Of a stretch of DNA of 64,000 nt, positions 35,572 to 43,637 are shown piece by piece (within the stretch, counting starts at the first letter, position 1; every line of letters begins with the position of its first letter). Under the pieces are notes generated by a model. That model ran no database searches and was not told where the DNA came from. It worked only from the letters and a program-made list of their open reading frames with translations. The stretch lies in NCBI GenBank assembly GCA_018402565.1, contig JAGYIQ010000004.1:62001-126000 (forward strand), given 5' to 3'. The position numbers were made by a program, and so were the translations under genes. This DNA is from Pirellulaceae bacterium (GTDB taxonomy: Bacteria > Planctomycetota > Planctomycetia > Pirellulales > Pirellulaceae).

Positions 35572-36905
35572 TAACGAATGGGAACGCGAATCGCCCGACC
35601 GATCGGCAACAGTTGCGGATCCGCCAAAACGTCGCGATTGAGTTCTAACAATTGCCCAACCAAGCTGGTGTCGCCCTGGTACTGTAGGCTGATCGACTCC
35701 AAGGTCTGATTCTGTTGAATCTCATGCCAAATATAATCGCCCTGGCCCGGTCGCGGCCGAACACCGCCACGCGACTTCGCTCGCTCCAACCCCGCGCCAG
35801 ACCAAGCCGTCCCGCCCATCTCACCCGCAACCGCGCCACTCGGTCCCATAGCTCCGCCCGGCCCAATAGCTCTCGGAGGCGTCTGCGTCCTGGGCCATGC
35901 CCCCAGCGGAGCGGCACTCATTAAATCCTCCGCCGCCTGAACAAACAACGGATCGTGCATGGCTCCCGCCGTGCCGGTCGCCCCCCCTGGCTTCACCCCC
36001 GGCATCGGCGCGTCCCACGCCGAATCGCCACTCGATACCGAGCCCGCTGACGTGACGCGGAGCCCCGCGTCCCCGGCCGATCCCCGCTCGCTGTCCCCGG
36101 CCAGCCCACCGGCCCGCCCACCGGCCAATCCCTCCGGCTGGGTCGCCGTGGGTGGCACACCCGATCGCAAAATGGGACGCAACACGTGCCGCTCCCCTGG
36201 CAGAAACTGTGGCTGCAATTCCGCAGGACTCGCAATCTTCGGCAGACTAGCCGCATTCGGCATACTGAACGAGGGCACCGCGCGACGTGGCGACGTGGAA
36301 CCGTCGATCGCTGGCGCATCCGCCGGCAATGGGGTCAAACCCGCCGTCGCTCCCTCCGTCTGACGAGCGGCCGACGCAGGACGCAACGGCACGCCACTGG
36401 TCGACTTGACGACCGGGCCCACCGCAGGCTGACCCGCCATCTCCGCCATATCAAATTGGACAGGTCCACGATTCACACCGCTCCCCGCGGCTACCCCATC
36501 GCCGTAAGGATCGTCGTCCAATAGGCCCGGTATCGTGGGCGTGGCACCACGAGCCGACAAACGCCGCGGCTCGGCCTGACCAGCCAAAGTCCCCTCAGTC
36601 GCCGAACCGCTCGCCGCCCCGGTACCTCCAGCCGCCAGGCCCGAGGCATCCCCCGAAATCGAGTCGCCCCCAGCCGCAGCAGACGGCATCGGCACTCCCG
36701 CGCCCACGGTCGTTTCCGTCCATGACGCTGCCACCGGTCGCCGATCGGACGCACCGTCCATCTGCGACATCAACCATGCGACCCCGATCACTCCGGAAAA
36801 GGTCAGCCAGGAATATAGGTAGCGTCTATCCACAATTTCACCGCGACAACAACCAACCACTGCTCCGCCGCCCCGTATCAATTCATTCGTATCGTAGTAG
36901 ACCAT
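35571..36905 (-). CDS. Membrane-anchored LysM-domain protein
   Basis: 444 residues from ATG 36905. One N-terminal helix (YLYSWLTFSGVIGVAWLMS) is followed by ~350 residues of low-complexity Ala/Gly/Pro/Ser-rich linker. A C-terminal LysM motif follows (~395-444: IWHEIQQNQTLESISLQYQG, then LLELNRDVLADPQLLPIGRAIRVP). LysM binds the GlcNAc of peptidoglycan, so the protein may tether membrane and cell wall. The stop TAG overlaps by one base the GTG of the synthase-like gene, implying coupled translation. An alternative upstream start (36962) is less likely. Confidence 0.72.
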   Translation of the reverse strand: MVYYDTNELIRGGGAVVGCCRGEIVDRRYLYSWLTFSGVIGVAWLMSQMDGASDRRPVAASWTETTVGAGVPMPSAAAGGDSISGDASGLAAGGTGAASGSATEGTLAGQAEPRRLSARGATPTIPGLLDDDPYGDGVAAGSGVNRGPVQFDMAEMAGQPAVGPVVKSTSGVPLRPASAARQTEGATAGLTPLPADAPAIDGSTSPRRAVPSFSMPNAASLPKIASPAELQPQFLPGERHVLRPILRSGVPPTATQPEGLAGGRAGGLAGDSERGSAGDAGLRVTSAGSVSSGDSAWDAPMPGVKPGGATGTAGAMHDPLFVQAAEDLMSAAPLGAWPRTQTPPRAIGPGGAMGPSGAVAGEMGGTAWSGAGLERAKSRGGVRPRPGQGDYIWHEIQQNQTLESISLQYQGDTSLVGQLLELNRDVLADPQLLPIGRAIRVPIR

Positions 36906-37131
36906 TCGTCGAACAGTGCCAAAATCGCCAAAATCCTGTGGTGGCCCAACTCCGGTCCACACGATGCGGATCCTGTCGATTCTGACGGCGACCGCTGCCG
37001 TGACACGCCACGCCCCGCCGCACCCAACTCCCGCCAGATCAACCCTTGTCAGCCGCCCCGCTTCCGCTACCCTGATGGTTCAAGCGTCCCGTAGGAGTCA
37101 GCAAAGATTGAACCATGAGCCAGGCGAACCG

Positions 37132-37878
37132 ATGAGTGGGAACGTGGGAGCGGACTTAAAACTGCTGGAGACCCTGTTCGACACGCTGTGCGACGTCGTT
37201 TTCTGTGTCAAAGATCGCGACGGACGTTATCTGGCCGTCAACCACGCCCTCGTGATTCGCGTCCAAGCCCCCAACAAACCGGCCATGGTCGGCAAACGCG
37301 CCAGCGATTTCTTTCCCGCTGAACTGGCGACAGCCTACGACCAACAAGATCAAGACGTCTTTCAAACCGGCCAAGCCGTCGTCGATCAACTGGAGCAGAT
37401 CACCAACCCCGACGGCTCCATGGGCTGGTACCTGACCAACAAATTCCCCTATCAAGACCCCGTTTCCCAAGTCGCCGGCGTGATCGGCGTTTCCCAAGAT
37501 CTGCACACCCCCAGCGACAGTGAACTGTCGATCGACAACCTGAGCCTGGTCGTCCAAGCCATCAAACAGAACTTGGCCCACTCGCTGCGGGTCGATGACC
37601 TGGCCAACCTGATCGGCCTCTCCGCCGAGCAGCTGGATCGACGCATGAAAAAAGTTTTCCGTTTATCCACCAAAAAGTACATTATGAAATGCCGCTTGGA
37701 ACGCAGCGCCGAACTGCTCCGCGGTACCGCCAACACCTTGGCCCAAATCGCCTGCGACTGCGGCTTCTCCGACCAAAGTGCCCTCACCCGCCAATTCCGC
37801 GAAACCTTCCTCCTGACCCCCGCCGTCTACCGACAATCGCATCGTCAGACACTTCGCCCCAATGAATCCAAATCGTAA
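37132..37878 (+). CDS. AraC-family transcriptional regulator with N-terminal PAS domain
   Basis: 248 residues from ATG 37132; the open frame upstream to 36916 is not family-like. A PAS domain (~8-118) has LETLFDTLCDVVFCVKDRDGRY, FFPAELATAYDQQDQDVF, YLTNKFPYQDP and VAGVIGVSQD. Two AraC-type helix-turn-helix units follow (~140-235): VDDLANLIGLSAEQLDRRMKK, and LAQIACDCGFSDQSALTRQF with the conserved GF.DQS.L.R.F. It probably senses a small ligand or redox cue via PAS and regulates nearby or distant genes. It is convergent with the formyltransferase gene that ends the polysaccharide locus, so it may or may not regulate that locus. Confidence 0.85.
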   Translation: MSGNVGADLKLLETLFDTLCDVVFCVKDRDGRYLAVNHALVIRVQAPNKPAMVGKRASDFFPAELATAYDQQDQDVFQTGQAVVDQLEQITNPDGSMGWYLTNKFPYQDPVSQVAGVIGVSQDLHTPSDSELSIDNLSLVVQAIKQNLAHSLRVDDLANLIGLSAEQLDRRMKKVFRLSTKKYIMKCRLERSAELLRGTANTLAQIACDCGFSDQSALTRQFRETFLLTPAVYRQSHRQTLRPNESKS

Positions 37879-38013
37879 CCGACCAAGACCTGTAAGATGA
37901 CGTGGAGCAAGTCGTCAGCAACACACTCTCTGTAGCCTGACAGGCCTTGGGCCATCAGAACGGCGGCCCCCCAGCCGCTGCCAGGCCCATTCGCCCCTCG
38001 CCCGAGGTAGATT

Positions 38014-38829
38014 CTACCGTCGACGACGAGCCCGCTGTCGCTCCGATAATTCTCGAATATCGTCTTTACTTGGATAAGAATAATAACAACCTGGATCGGC
38101 GGTCGCGCACGTTTCTCCTACCATCCCTCCCACCGGCTCCTCTACCACTCGCGTCAACACCTCATCCACCTGTTCGGCGGCGACTTGAAACAACTGCCGA
38201 CTGAGTTCGGCTTCGGATTTTTCCAAATCCAACGTAACAGGGAACTGGGCGACGATCGGCCCCGCATCGATCCGCTCGGTCATCCGCTGGAACGTGACTC
38301 CCGCTTCCGCTTCCCCGTGGTACAACATCCAAAAGATCGGCAATGGGCCGCGATATCGCGGCAGGAGACTGGGGTGAATATTGATCGCTGCCACGCCCGC
38401 CGCCTCCAGCACCGGGCGCCGCAGGATGTTCTTGCAGATACAAACCAGCAACACGTCGATCTGTTCGTCGCGGAGCTGTGCCGCATACTCCGGGTCGTTC
38501 AAATCCCGCACCACGGAACACGGCACTCGCTGCAACTGCGCCCACTCCCAAGCCGATCGCGGCGTCCATCGGTACCGCCGCAGACCCGGCAGCATCGAGC
38601 AACTCCGCATCAAAACGCGACGCAGTCGCTCCGTGGCCATCTCCCAGACCTTCGCCGCCAGACGCCACGTCCCAAACTCACGCCAAATCCGCATCGGAGA
38701 TTGCCTGGCCTCCGAAACGGTGTCGTAAAAATACACGCGCACCACGCGATGCTGCGAACTCGACTCCAATCGCTGCAACACGCCGAGGCTGTCGCGAGCC
38801 GTCAAATTGGTATAGAACGCCACTCGCAT
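38014..38829 (-). CDS. Formyltransferase-family enzyme (polysaccharide locus)
   Basis: 271 residues from ATG 38829, eight bases after the acyltransferase stop. It resembles formyl-THF-dependent transferases (Fmt/ArnA-N/WbkC): DVLLVCICKNILRRPVLEAA, NIHPSLLPRYRGPLPIFWML with the usual Asn/His catalytic pair, GVTFQRMTERIDAGPIVAQ. The N-terminal ~110 residues are longer and more basic than in Fmt. In this setting it probably N-formylates an amino sugar, as in formylated O-antigens. Cytoplasmic. It is the last gene of the 25-kb minus-strand run. Confidence 0.72.
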   Translation of the reverse strand: MRVAFYTNLTARDSLGVLQRLESSSQHRVVRVYFYDTVSEARQSPMRIWREFGTWRLAAKVWEMATERLRRVLMRSCSMLPGLRRYRWTPRSAWEWAQLQRVPCSVVRDLNDPEYAAQLRDEQIDVLLVCICKNILRRPVLEAAGVAAINIHPSLLPRYRGPLPIFWMLYHGEAEAGVTFQRMTERIDAGPIVAQFPVTLDLEKSEAELSRQLFQVAAEQVDEVLTRVVEEPVGGMVGETCATADPGCYYSYPSKDDIRELSERQRARRRR

Positions 38830-38837
38830 CACGTGCC

Positions 38838-40076
38838 TCAACGATCCCCCGCCGAACCCGCCTGACTCGCGTCCTCCGCCACGGAACGACGGAACCCAGT
38901 TCCAAATCCAGCCGAGCATCGCGCTCCAGGGCCACAACGATCGGCGACAAAAAACAAATCGCGAGCCTGCAGAAACCACCGCTCCCACACATGCCAGGAA
39001 ATCCAGGCGGCCGCATAAGTCACCGCAAACAGAATCGCCACATACAGCGTACCCGCCAACAACGGCAGGACCACCCATCCCTGCAGCCGCTCCACCGACA
39101 GCCACGGTGCCAGCAACGGGATCAACGGCATTTGAAACACGTACATCGCGTAGCTGTACTTCCCCAGGGACCTCAGCACCGCAGAGTCCAACCACCGCGA
39201 CTCCCAGGCCCCCGCCTCGTCGGCCAACACCACCAACAAGGTCGCGGTCGCCAAAGCAGAAACCAGCGTGTACCGAATCGTCAAGTCGTTGGCACCAAAG
39301 AACAAACTCGATACGAACAGGACTGCCAACCCGGCCATCGCCCAGCGATACGCGCCCACGCAGGCCCGCCACCCATCGAATTGCCGTGTCCACAGCTGGG
39401 CCCAAGACCCCAACAACAATCCATCCAAACGAAAGAATGTGTAAGTCTTCTCACTGACCGATCCCAACTCCGCCCAACTGTAGCCGATTCGCCCCAACGC
39501 CAAAACCACGACCAAAGTCACACACAGCCGTTGCAGCGATCGCGGCCCCAGCAAATAGACAATCCAGGGCCAAATCAGATAATACTGTTCCTCGATTGCC
39601 AAGGACCAAAAGTGGTTCAACGCCCCGAAACACCATTCATTTCGCCACGCGATCTCCCAATTCATGGTGTAGAACCACAAATGCCAGGGATTCCCCGCAA
39701 CGGTCTCCAACACGGCTCGGTTGCCGAGCCCCACTGGCAGGAGCCACAAGAACAGAAACAGACTGCCAAAATACAACGGAAAGATGCGAAGAGATCGCCG
39801 CCAGTAAAACTTCAAAAAATAGCGGTCACAATCCTCCCGTGCCTTCAGCAAAACTCCGGTGATCAAAAAACCGGACAGCACAAAAAACAGGTCGACCCCC
39901 ATCGCGCCCAACAGCACCGCTTGGCTGAGCGCACTGCCCACCACCTCTTTTGTCCAGCCGATCTCGCCGAAGCGGTACAGCGTCACCCAAAGAATCGCCA
40001 AGCCACGAAAGCCGTCCAATACCGGTAACCGTCCAGGGTCCCTGCCAAACTTCGCACTGGTGCACGGCTCAGGCAT
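38838..40076 (-). CDS. Membrane acyltransferase (acyltransferase 3 family)
   Basis: 412 residues from ATG 40076, overlapping the upstream stop by eight bases. Family signatures are LPVLDGFRGLAILWVTLYRFG (catalytic-Arg/His region, here with Tyr-Arg in place of His), GVDLFFVLSGFLITGVL, RRSLRIFPLYFG, FGALNHFWSLAIEEQYYL, and about ten hydrophobic helices. Such enzymes O-acetylate or succinylate exopolysaccharide and O-antigen sugars at the cytoplasmic membrane. The position between the deacetylase-like and formyltransferase genes supports a tailoring role. Confidence 0.85.
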   Translation of the reverse strand: MPEPCTSAKFGRDPGRLPVLDGFRGLAILWVTLYRFGEIGWTKEVVGSALSQAVLLGAMGVDLFFVLSGFLITGVLLKAREDCDRYFLKFYWRRSLRIFPLYFGSLFLFLWLLPVGLGNRAVLETVAGNPWHLWFYTMNWEIAWRNEWCFGALNHFWSLAIEEQYYLIWPWIVYLLGPRSLQRLCVTLVVVLALGRIGYSWAELGSVSEKTYTFFRLDGLLLGSWAQLWTRQFDGWRACVGAYRWAMAGLAVLFVSSLFFGANDLTIRYTLVSALATATLLVVLADEAGAWESRWLDSAVLRSLGKYSYAMYVFQMPLIPLLAPWLSVERLQGWVVLPLLAGTLYVAILFAVTYAAAWISWHVWERWFLQARDLFFVADRCGPGARCSAGFGTGFRRSVAEDASQAGSAGDR

Positions 40077-41340
40077 CCAACAACGTCCGCTGCAAGACGG
40101 GCCGCCCACGATCGGCCGCCGGACCAACCAATTGCCCGTCATCGCCGACCACGGTCGCTTGCCGCTGACGCCACCAAGTGGCCACTTCCCGTGGCAGGGC
40201 GGACCATTTCTCAGAATCTCCAGCCACATGCTGACAAAATTGGCGATACTGGTCCATCCGCTCCGCCGAATTCAAGTAATCTGGATGCGTGATCAACATG
40301 GCTAAACCCGAGTACCGCTTGATCACGGCCAACTTTCTCAGCCACGTTTCACAAGCCGGTTGACCCAAAGTCACCATCAACGTGTGATCCTGCGGCAAGG
40401 TGTACGGCAACTCCACCAACTTGCCCACAATAAATGGCCAAAACCCACCGACCCCACCCGGCATCGGCTGGAAGGGATCGATGTCAAAACAAGAGGCATC
40501 GTAATCAAATTCCAGATCCTGCATCCAATTCAGATTCCGATGCACCATGGGCGCCCGAAAACCACTGGCGGACATTGCTCGAGCCGCGGCATTGATAAAC
40601 GGTACGCGTCGGCGAAAAATTCCGCGGCTTAAAAACAAACGTCCATCATGATTGTACCCGTGTATCCCCACCTCATGGCCTCGCTGCCGCAATTCATCCA
40701 ACAATCCGTAATCGATCTTGTACAAATGGGGCACCACGTACCAAGCAGAACGCAGCCCACAAGACTCCTCCATTTCAGCGATCTGCCGCACGCGACTCCA
40801 ACCCTCCGCCCCCTCGATATCGTGCGTCAAAGCCAACGCATACCGATGCCCGTCCGGCCACGGATGTAGCTCCGCGACCTCCCGCCGCAAACCATGCTCA
40901 GCCGAAACTTCGCCAGCCTCCAGCCGGATCGCAGCCTGTAAATCAAGAATAAAATCGTTTGGAATAAACCAGTCGTCCGCCATGGACAGCGATCGGTTTC
41001 GAGACCGCTGTAGCGCTTGCCGCATCCCCTGGGCCAACCACGGTCGCAGATGATAATACAAACGAAACTTCCACGTCAGCCGCGCCTGGGCCATGTCCCG
41101 GTTGAAATGCTCCCGCAGAACCTTCCCCACCGGCCCCGCAAAGGCAAATTGGGCCAACGAATCCTCCCGTTCCCCGCCGGATAAACCTTGGGCAAATGGA
41201 TCCCGACCAGACACATCTAGATTACCCAGAGCTTGGCCTGCCAGACCTTCGTTTACCAGAGATTCGCCTGCCAGAGCTTGGCCTGCCAGAGCTTGGCCTG
41301 CCAGACCTGCCCGCCCCGGCATCCCGGTCTCGTTGTTCAT
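40069..41340 (-). CDS. Polysaccharide deacetylase-like protein with repetitive N-terminus
   Basis: 423 residues from ATG 41340. The first ~45 residues are a repeat of LAGQA-type pentapeptides encoded by 15-bp units (41223-41310, CCAGAGCTTGGCCTG). The rest has NodB-like features: LALTHDIEGAEGW (metal Asp), SAWYVVPHLYKIDYGLLDELRQ, HEVGIHGYNHDG (metal His), SGFRAPMVHRNL, and LITHPDYL. This is the larger, diverged deacetylase type often found in capsule loci, which may deacetylate N-acetyl sugars. No signal peptide is present, so cytoplasmic action or export by another route is uncertain. Confidence 0.7.
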   Translation of the reverse strand: MNNETGMPGRAGLAGQALAGQALAGESLVNEGLAGQALGNLDVSGRDPFAQGLSGGEREDSLAQFAFAGPVGKVLREHFNRDMAQARLTWKFRLYYHLRPWLAQGMRQALQRSRNRSLSMADDWFIPNDFILDLQAAIRLEAGEVSAEHGLRREVAELHPWPDGHRYALALTHDIEGAEGWSRVRQIAEMEESCGLRSAWYVVPHLYKIDYGLLDELRQRGHEVGIHGYNHDGRLFLSRGIFRRRVPFINAAARAMSASGFRAPMVHRNLNWMQDLEFDYDASCFDIDPFQPMPGGVGGFWPFIVGKLVELPYTLPQDHTLMVTLGQPACETWLRKLAVIKRYSGLAMLITHPDYLNSAERMDQYRQFCQHVAGDSEKWSALPREVATWWRQRQATVVGDDGQLVGPAADRGRPVLQRTLLDA

Positions 41341-41355
41341 CACGTCACTGCTCCA

Positions 41356-42564
41356 CTAGGGCCGCTGATGCAATCGATCGTAAGCGGCGATTAGACGCCG
41401 AGCCTGATGATCCCAGGATAATTCACTTTGTATCCGCTGCCTACCCCTTTTTCCCAGTCCTCCTCTTAAGCCAGCATTCTCAACCAATTCATCGACCAAG
41501 GCTGCGTATTCATTAATATCGTTATTCTTCGCATACAACGCCGCGTCCCCAGCGGTCTTCATGTTCTCGGTCGTCTCAAAACAGACGACCGGCTTCCCCA
41601 GAGCCATGTACTCCATCGTCTTGATCGTCGTGCAACTGTCGTTGTACGGATTGCTCGGGTCAGGCGTACAGCAGATATCAAATCCAGCAATATAGCCGGG
41701 AACCTCAGAAAATGGCACTTTTCCTGTGAATTTGACGTAGTGGCTCAAGCCCAGGCTCTCCACCAACTGCTGCAAATCAGCCACCGAGGCTCCACTGCCC
41801 ACCAATACCAATCGCACATTCTCACGCGAGAACTTCTTCACCAAACAGTCCAAGGCCCGGATCAGGTAGTCGACTCCATCCTGAGGCCCCATCACGCCAA
41901 CATAACCCAAGACCAGGACATCTTTCTCAGTCACCACGCGCCGAGGCTCAACATTCTCCTGCAAAAACGCTTCATTGGGTCCATTTCGCACCACGGTAAA
42001 CTTGTCACGGGACACGCCACACCGCTCAACATGGCGATCCCGCTGAGATTCGTTGGTCGAAATCGACATATTTGATGTACGGCTGGCGAAGCGTTCGAAC
42101 CACAACAGCAAGCGATACAAGACGCCTCCCCGTCGTCCTGGCTTTTGAGCCAAGTATAGCTCCGGCGACAAATCATGCAGATCGTACACAAATCGCTTGC
42201 CAAGACAGCGAAAAAAGGCCGGAATCAGTGCATTCATGTCTGGCGGGGTATGCATGTGGATGGTGTCGAACCCATGCCGTATCCCGATCCAAATGGTCAA
42301 CATAAATTGCATGAGCAATGAGTAGCTATACTCGACCAAATACCCCAAGACACCGCCCCATTCGGGCGGCGCAGGATACCGGTAGACCTGGATGCCTTCC
42401 ATGATCTCCCACAACCGCTGGGCACCCGGCTCGGTCGGCGCGATCACGGTCACCGCATAACCGGCACTCGTCAACGATCGGGCTTGCAGCAACACCCGAC
42501 TATCCTCGGGAAACGAGGAATTCTCCAACAACATTAGAATCCGCATGGAAGACCGCTGACTCAT
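41356..42564 (-). CDS. Glycosyltransferase family 4
   Basis: 402 residues from ATG 42564, overlapping the upstream FemAB-like stop (ATGA). GT-B fold: N-terminal MRILMLLENSSFPEDSRVL and LTSAGYAVTVIAP, FDTIHMHTPPDMNAL, FVYDLHDLSPELY, donor-site blocks VLGYVGVMGPQDGVDYLIRA, VGSGASVADLQ, and DICCTPDPSNPYNDSCTTIKTMEYMALGKPVV (EX7E-like region). It transfers a sugar from a nucleotide donor during repeat-unit assembly at the cytoplasmic face. The specific linkage cannot be told. Confidence 0.87.
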   Translation of the reverse strand: MSQRSSMRILMLLENSSFPEDSRVLLQARSLTSAGYAVTVIAPTEPGAQRLWEIMEGIQVYRYPAPPEWGGVLGYLVEYSYSLLMQFMLTIWIGIRHGFDTIHMHTPPDMNALIPAFFRCLGKRFVYDLHDLSPELYLAQKPGRRGGVLYRLLLWFERFASRTSNMSISTNESQRDRHVERCGVSRDKFTVVRNGPNEAFLQENVEPRRVVTEKDVLVLGYVGVMGPQDGVDYLIRALDCLVKKFSRENVRLVLVGSGASVADLQQLVESLGLSHYVKFTGKVPFSEVPGYIAGFDICCTPDPSNPYNDSCTTIKTMEYMALGKPVVCFETTENMKTAGDAALYAKNNDINEYAALVDELVENAGLRGGLGKRGRQRIQSELSWDHQARRLIAAYDRLHQRP

Positions 42565-43637
42565 GACAACGGCTCCTGATGAATGTCTTGATAGCGTTCG
42601 CCCCGACCCAAGAGCGTTGATTTTGGTGCAATGAATCGCCGCACCTGATCGTACACGGCACTGGCCACTCGAAACTTCCACGGGGAAAACACCTTGCGGT
42701 ACCGTCCATAATTGACCTCACGACCGCCAAACTTGGCCTTGAATCGGCCCGGCCCGTATCCTTCGCCTTCCCAACCTCCGCCAGCCAAATCGAACAAGTC
42801 GTAGCCCTCCAAGGCATAGGCACGCATCGCCTCCCAGAATACCGAACTGGTGGCGGAGACCCCTGGCACGCGAACCGTCCCAGCAAACCAACAAATGACT
42901 CGGCGTTTGTAAGTCAAAAAACAAGCCGCTGCCACTAAGCGGTCCCCCAAATAGGCTACGTAGACCCGATAGGTATCACGCCCCCATTCCTGCTGAGCCG
43001 CTTCGAATATCGATCGATCCACCATCGGCAAACGGGACGTCGCGTAGCTTTCGGTCAACATGGCATACAACTGCTGCGTACCTACATTGCCCTCACACTC
43101 GCGGACCTGGACACCGCGCCTCGCCGCCGCCCGCACGTTGTTTCGACGCTTCGGCCCCAGTCGGGAGAACAAGGCATCGACGTCGGGTTCTAAGTCCAAT
43201 TCATAGTTCAAATAGCCCAGATGCTCGTATCCCTGCTCCGTCAGGACTCGATCCACTTCCACCGCGGGAAACAATGGCCGTACCTCCGCGAACAACACGC
43301 GTCCTTGCATCTGCCGATCATGTTCACTCAACAAGAGCTTTAGCCCACGCCTGCCCTCCTCCGTGGGACTGGCCAACGGTTCGGCGTACAGAACCGACCG
43401 GGACGCCAGTGACAATCCCAACCCAGACGAGGTCACGACGCGACTCGCCACCAACAACGCACACAACCGGCCATCGTCCGTCACGGCCCCATACGCAAAT
43501 GGATAATGATCCTTGGTCGCCAACTGACACCGCAACATGCCACTGGTGTGGAAGATCGACCCGTGCGGATGATCCAATACGTATTGATCCCACTGCGGCA
43601 ACTCGCCGTACTCGAGCAATCTTACCGCAGGACTCAT
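42561..43637 (-). CDS. FemAB-like GNAT-fold acyl/aminoacyltransferase
   Basis: 358 residues. Start ATG 43637 overlaps the AsnB stop, and its own stop overlaps the GT4 start. Two GNAT-like halves: YGELPQWDQYVLDHPHGSIFHTSG, and LGPKRRNNVRAAARRGVQVRE, a FemAB hallmark. Then comes YVAYLGDRLVAAACFLTYKRRVICWFAGT, YDLFDLAGGGWEGEGYGPGRFKAKFGG, ending in KVFSPWKFRVASAVYD. The arrangement matches FemAB proteins associated with exosortase/PEP-CTERM polysaccharide loci more than staphylococcal FemX. It may add an amino acid or acyl group to a sugar. Cytoplasmic or membrane-peripheral. Confidence 0.8.
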   Translation of the reverse strand: MSPAVRLLEYGELPQWDQYVLDHPHGSIFHTSGMLRCQLATKDHYPFAYGAVTDDGRLCALLVASRVVTSSGLGLSLASRSVLYAEPLASPTEEGRRGLKLLLSEHDRQMQGRVLFAEVRPLFPAVEVDRVLTEQGYEHLGYLNYELDLEPDVDALFSRLGPKRRNNVRAAARRGVQVRECEGNVGTQQLYAMLTESYATSRLPMVDRSIFEAAQQEWGRDTYRVYVAYLGDRLVAAACFLTYKRRVICWFAGTVRVPGVSATSSVFWEAMRAYALEGYDLFDLAGGGWEGEGYGPGRFKAKFGGREVNYGRYRKVFSPWKFRVASAVYDQVRRFIAPKSTLLGRGERYQDIHQEPLS

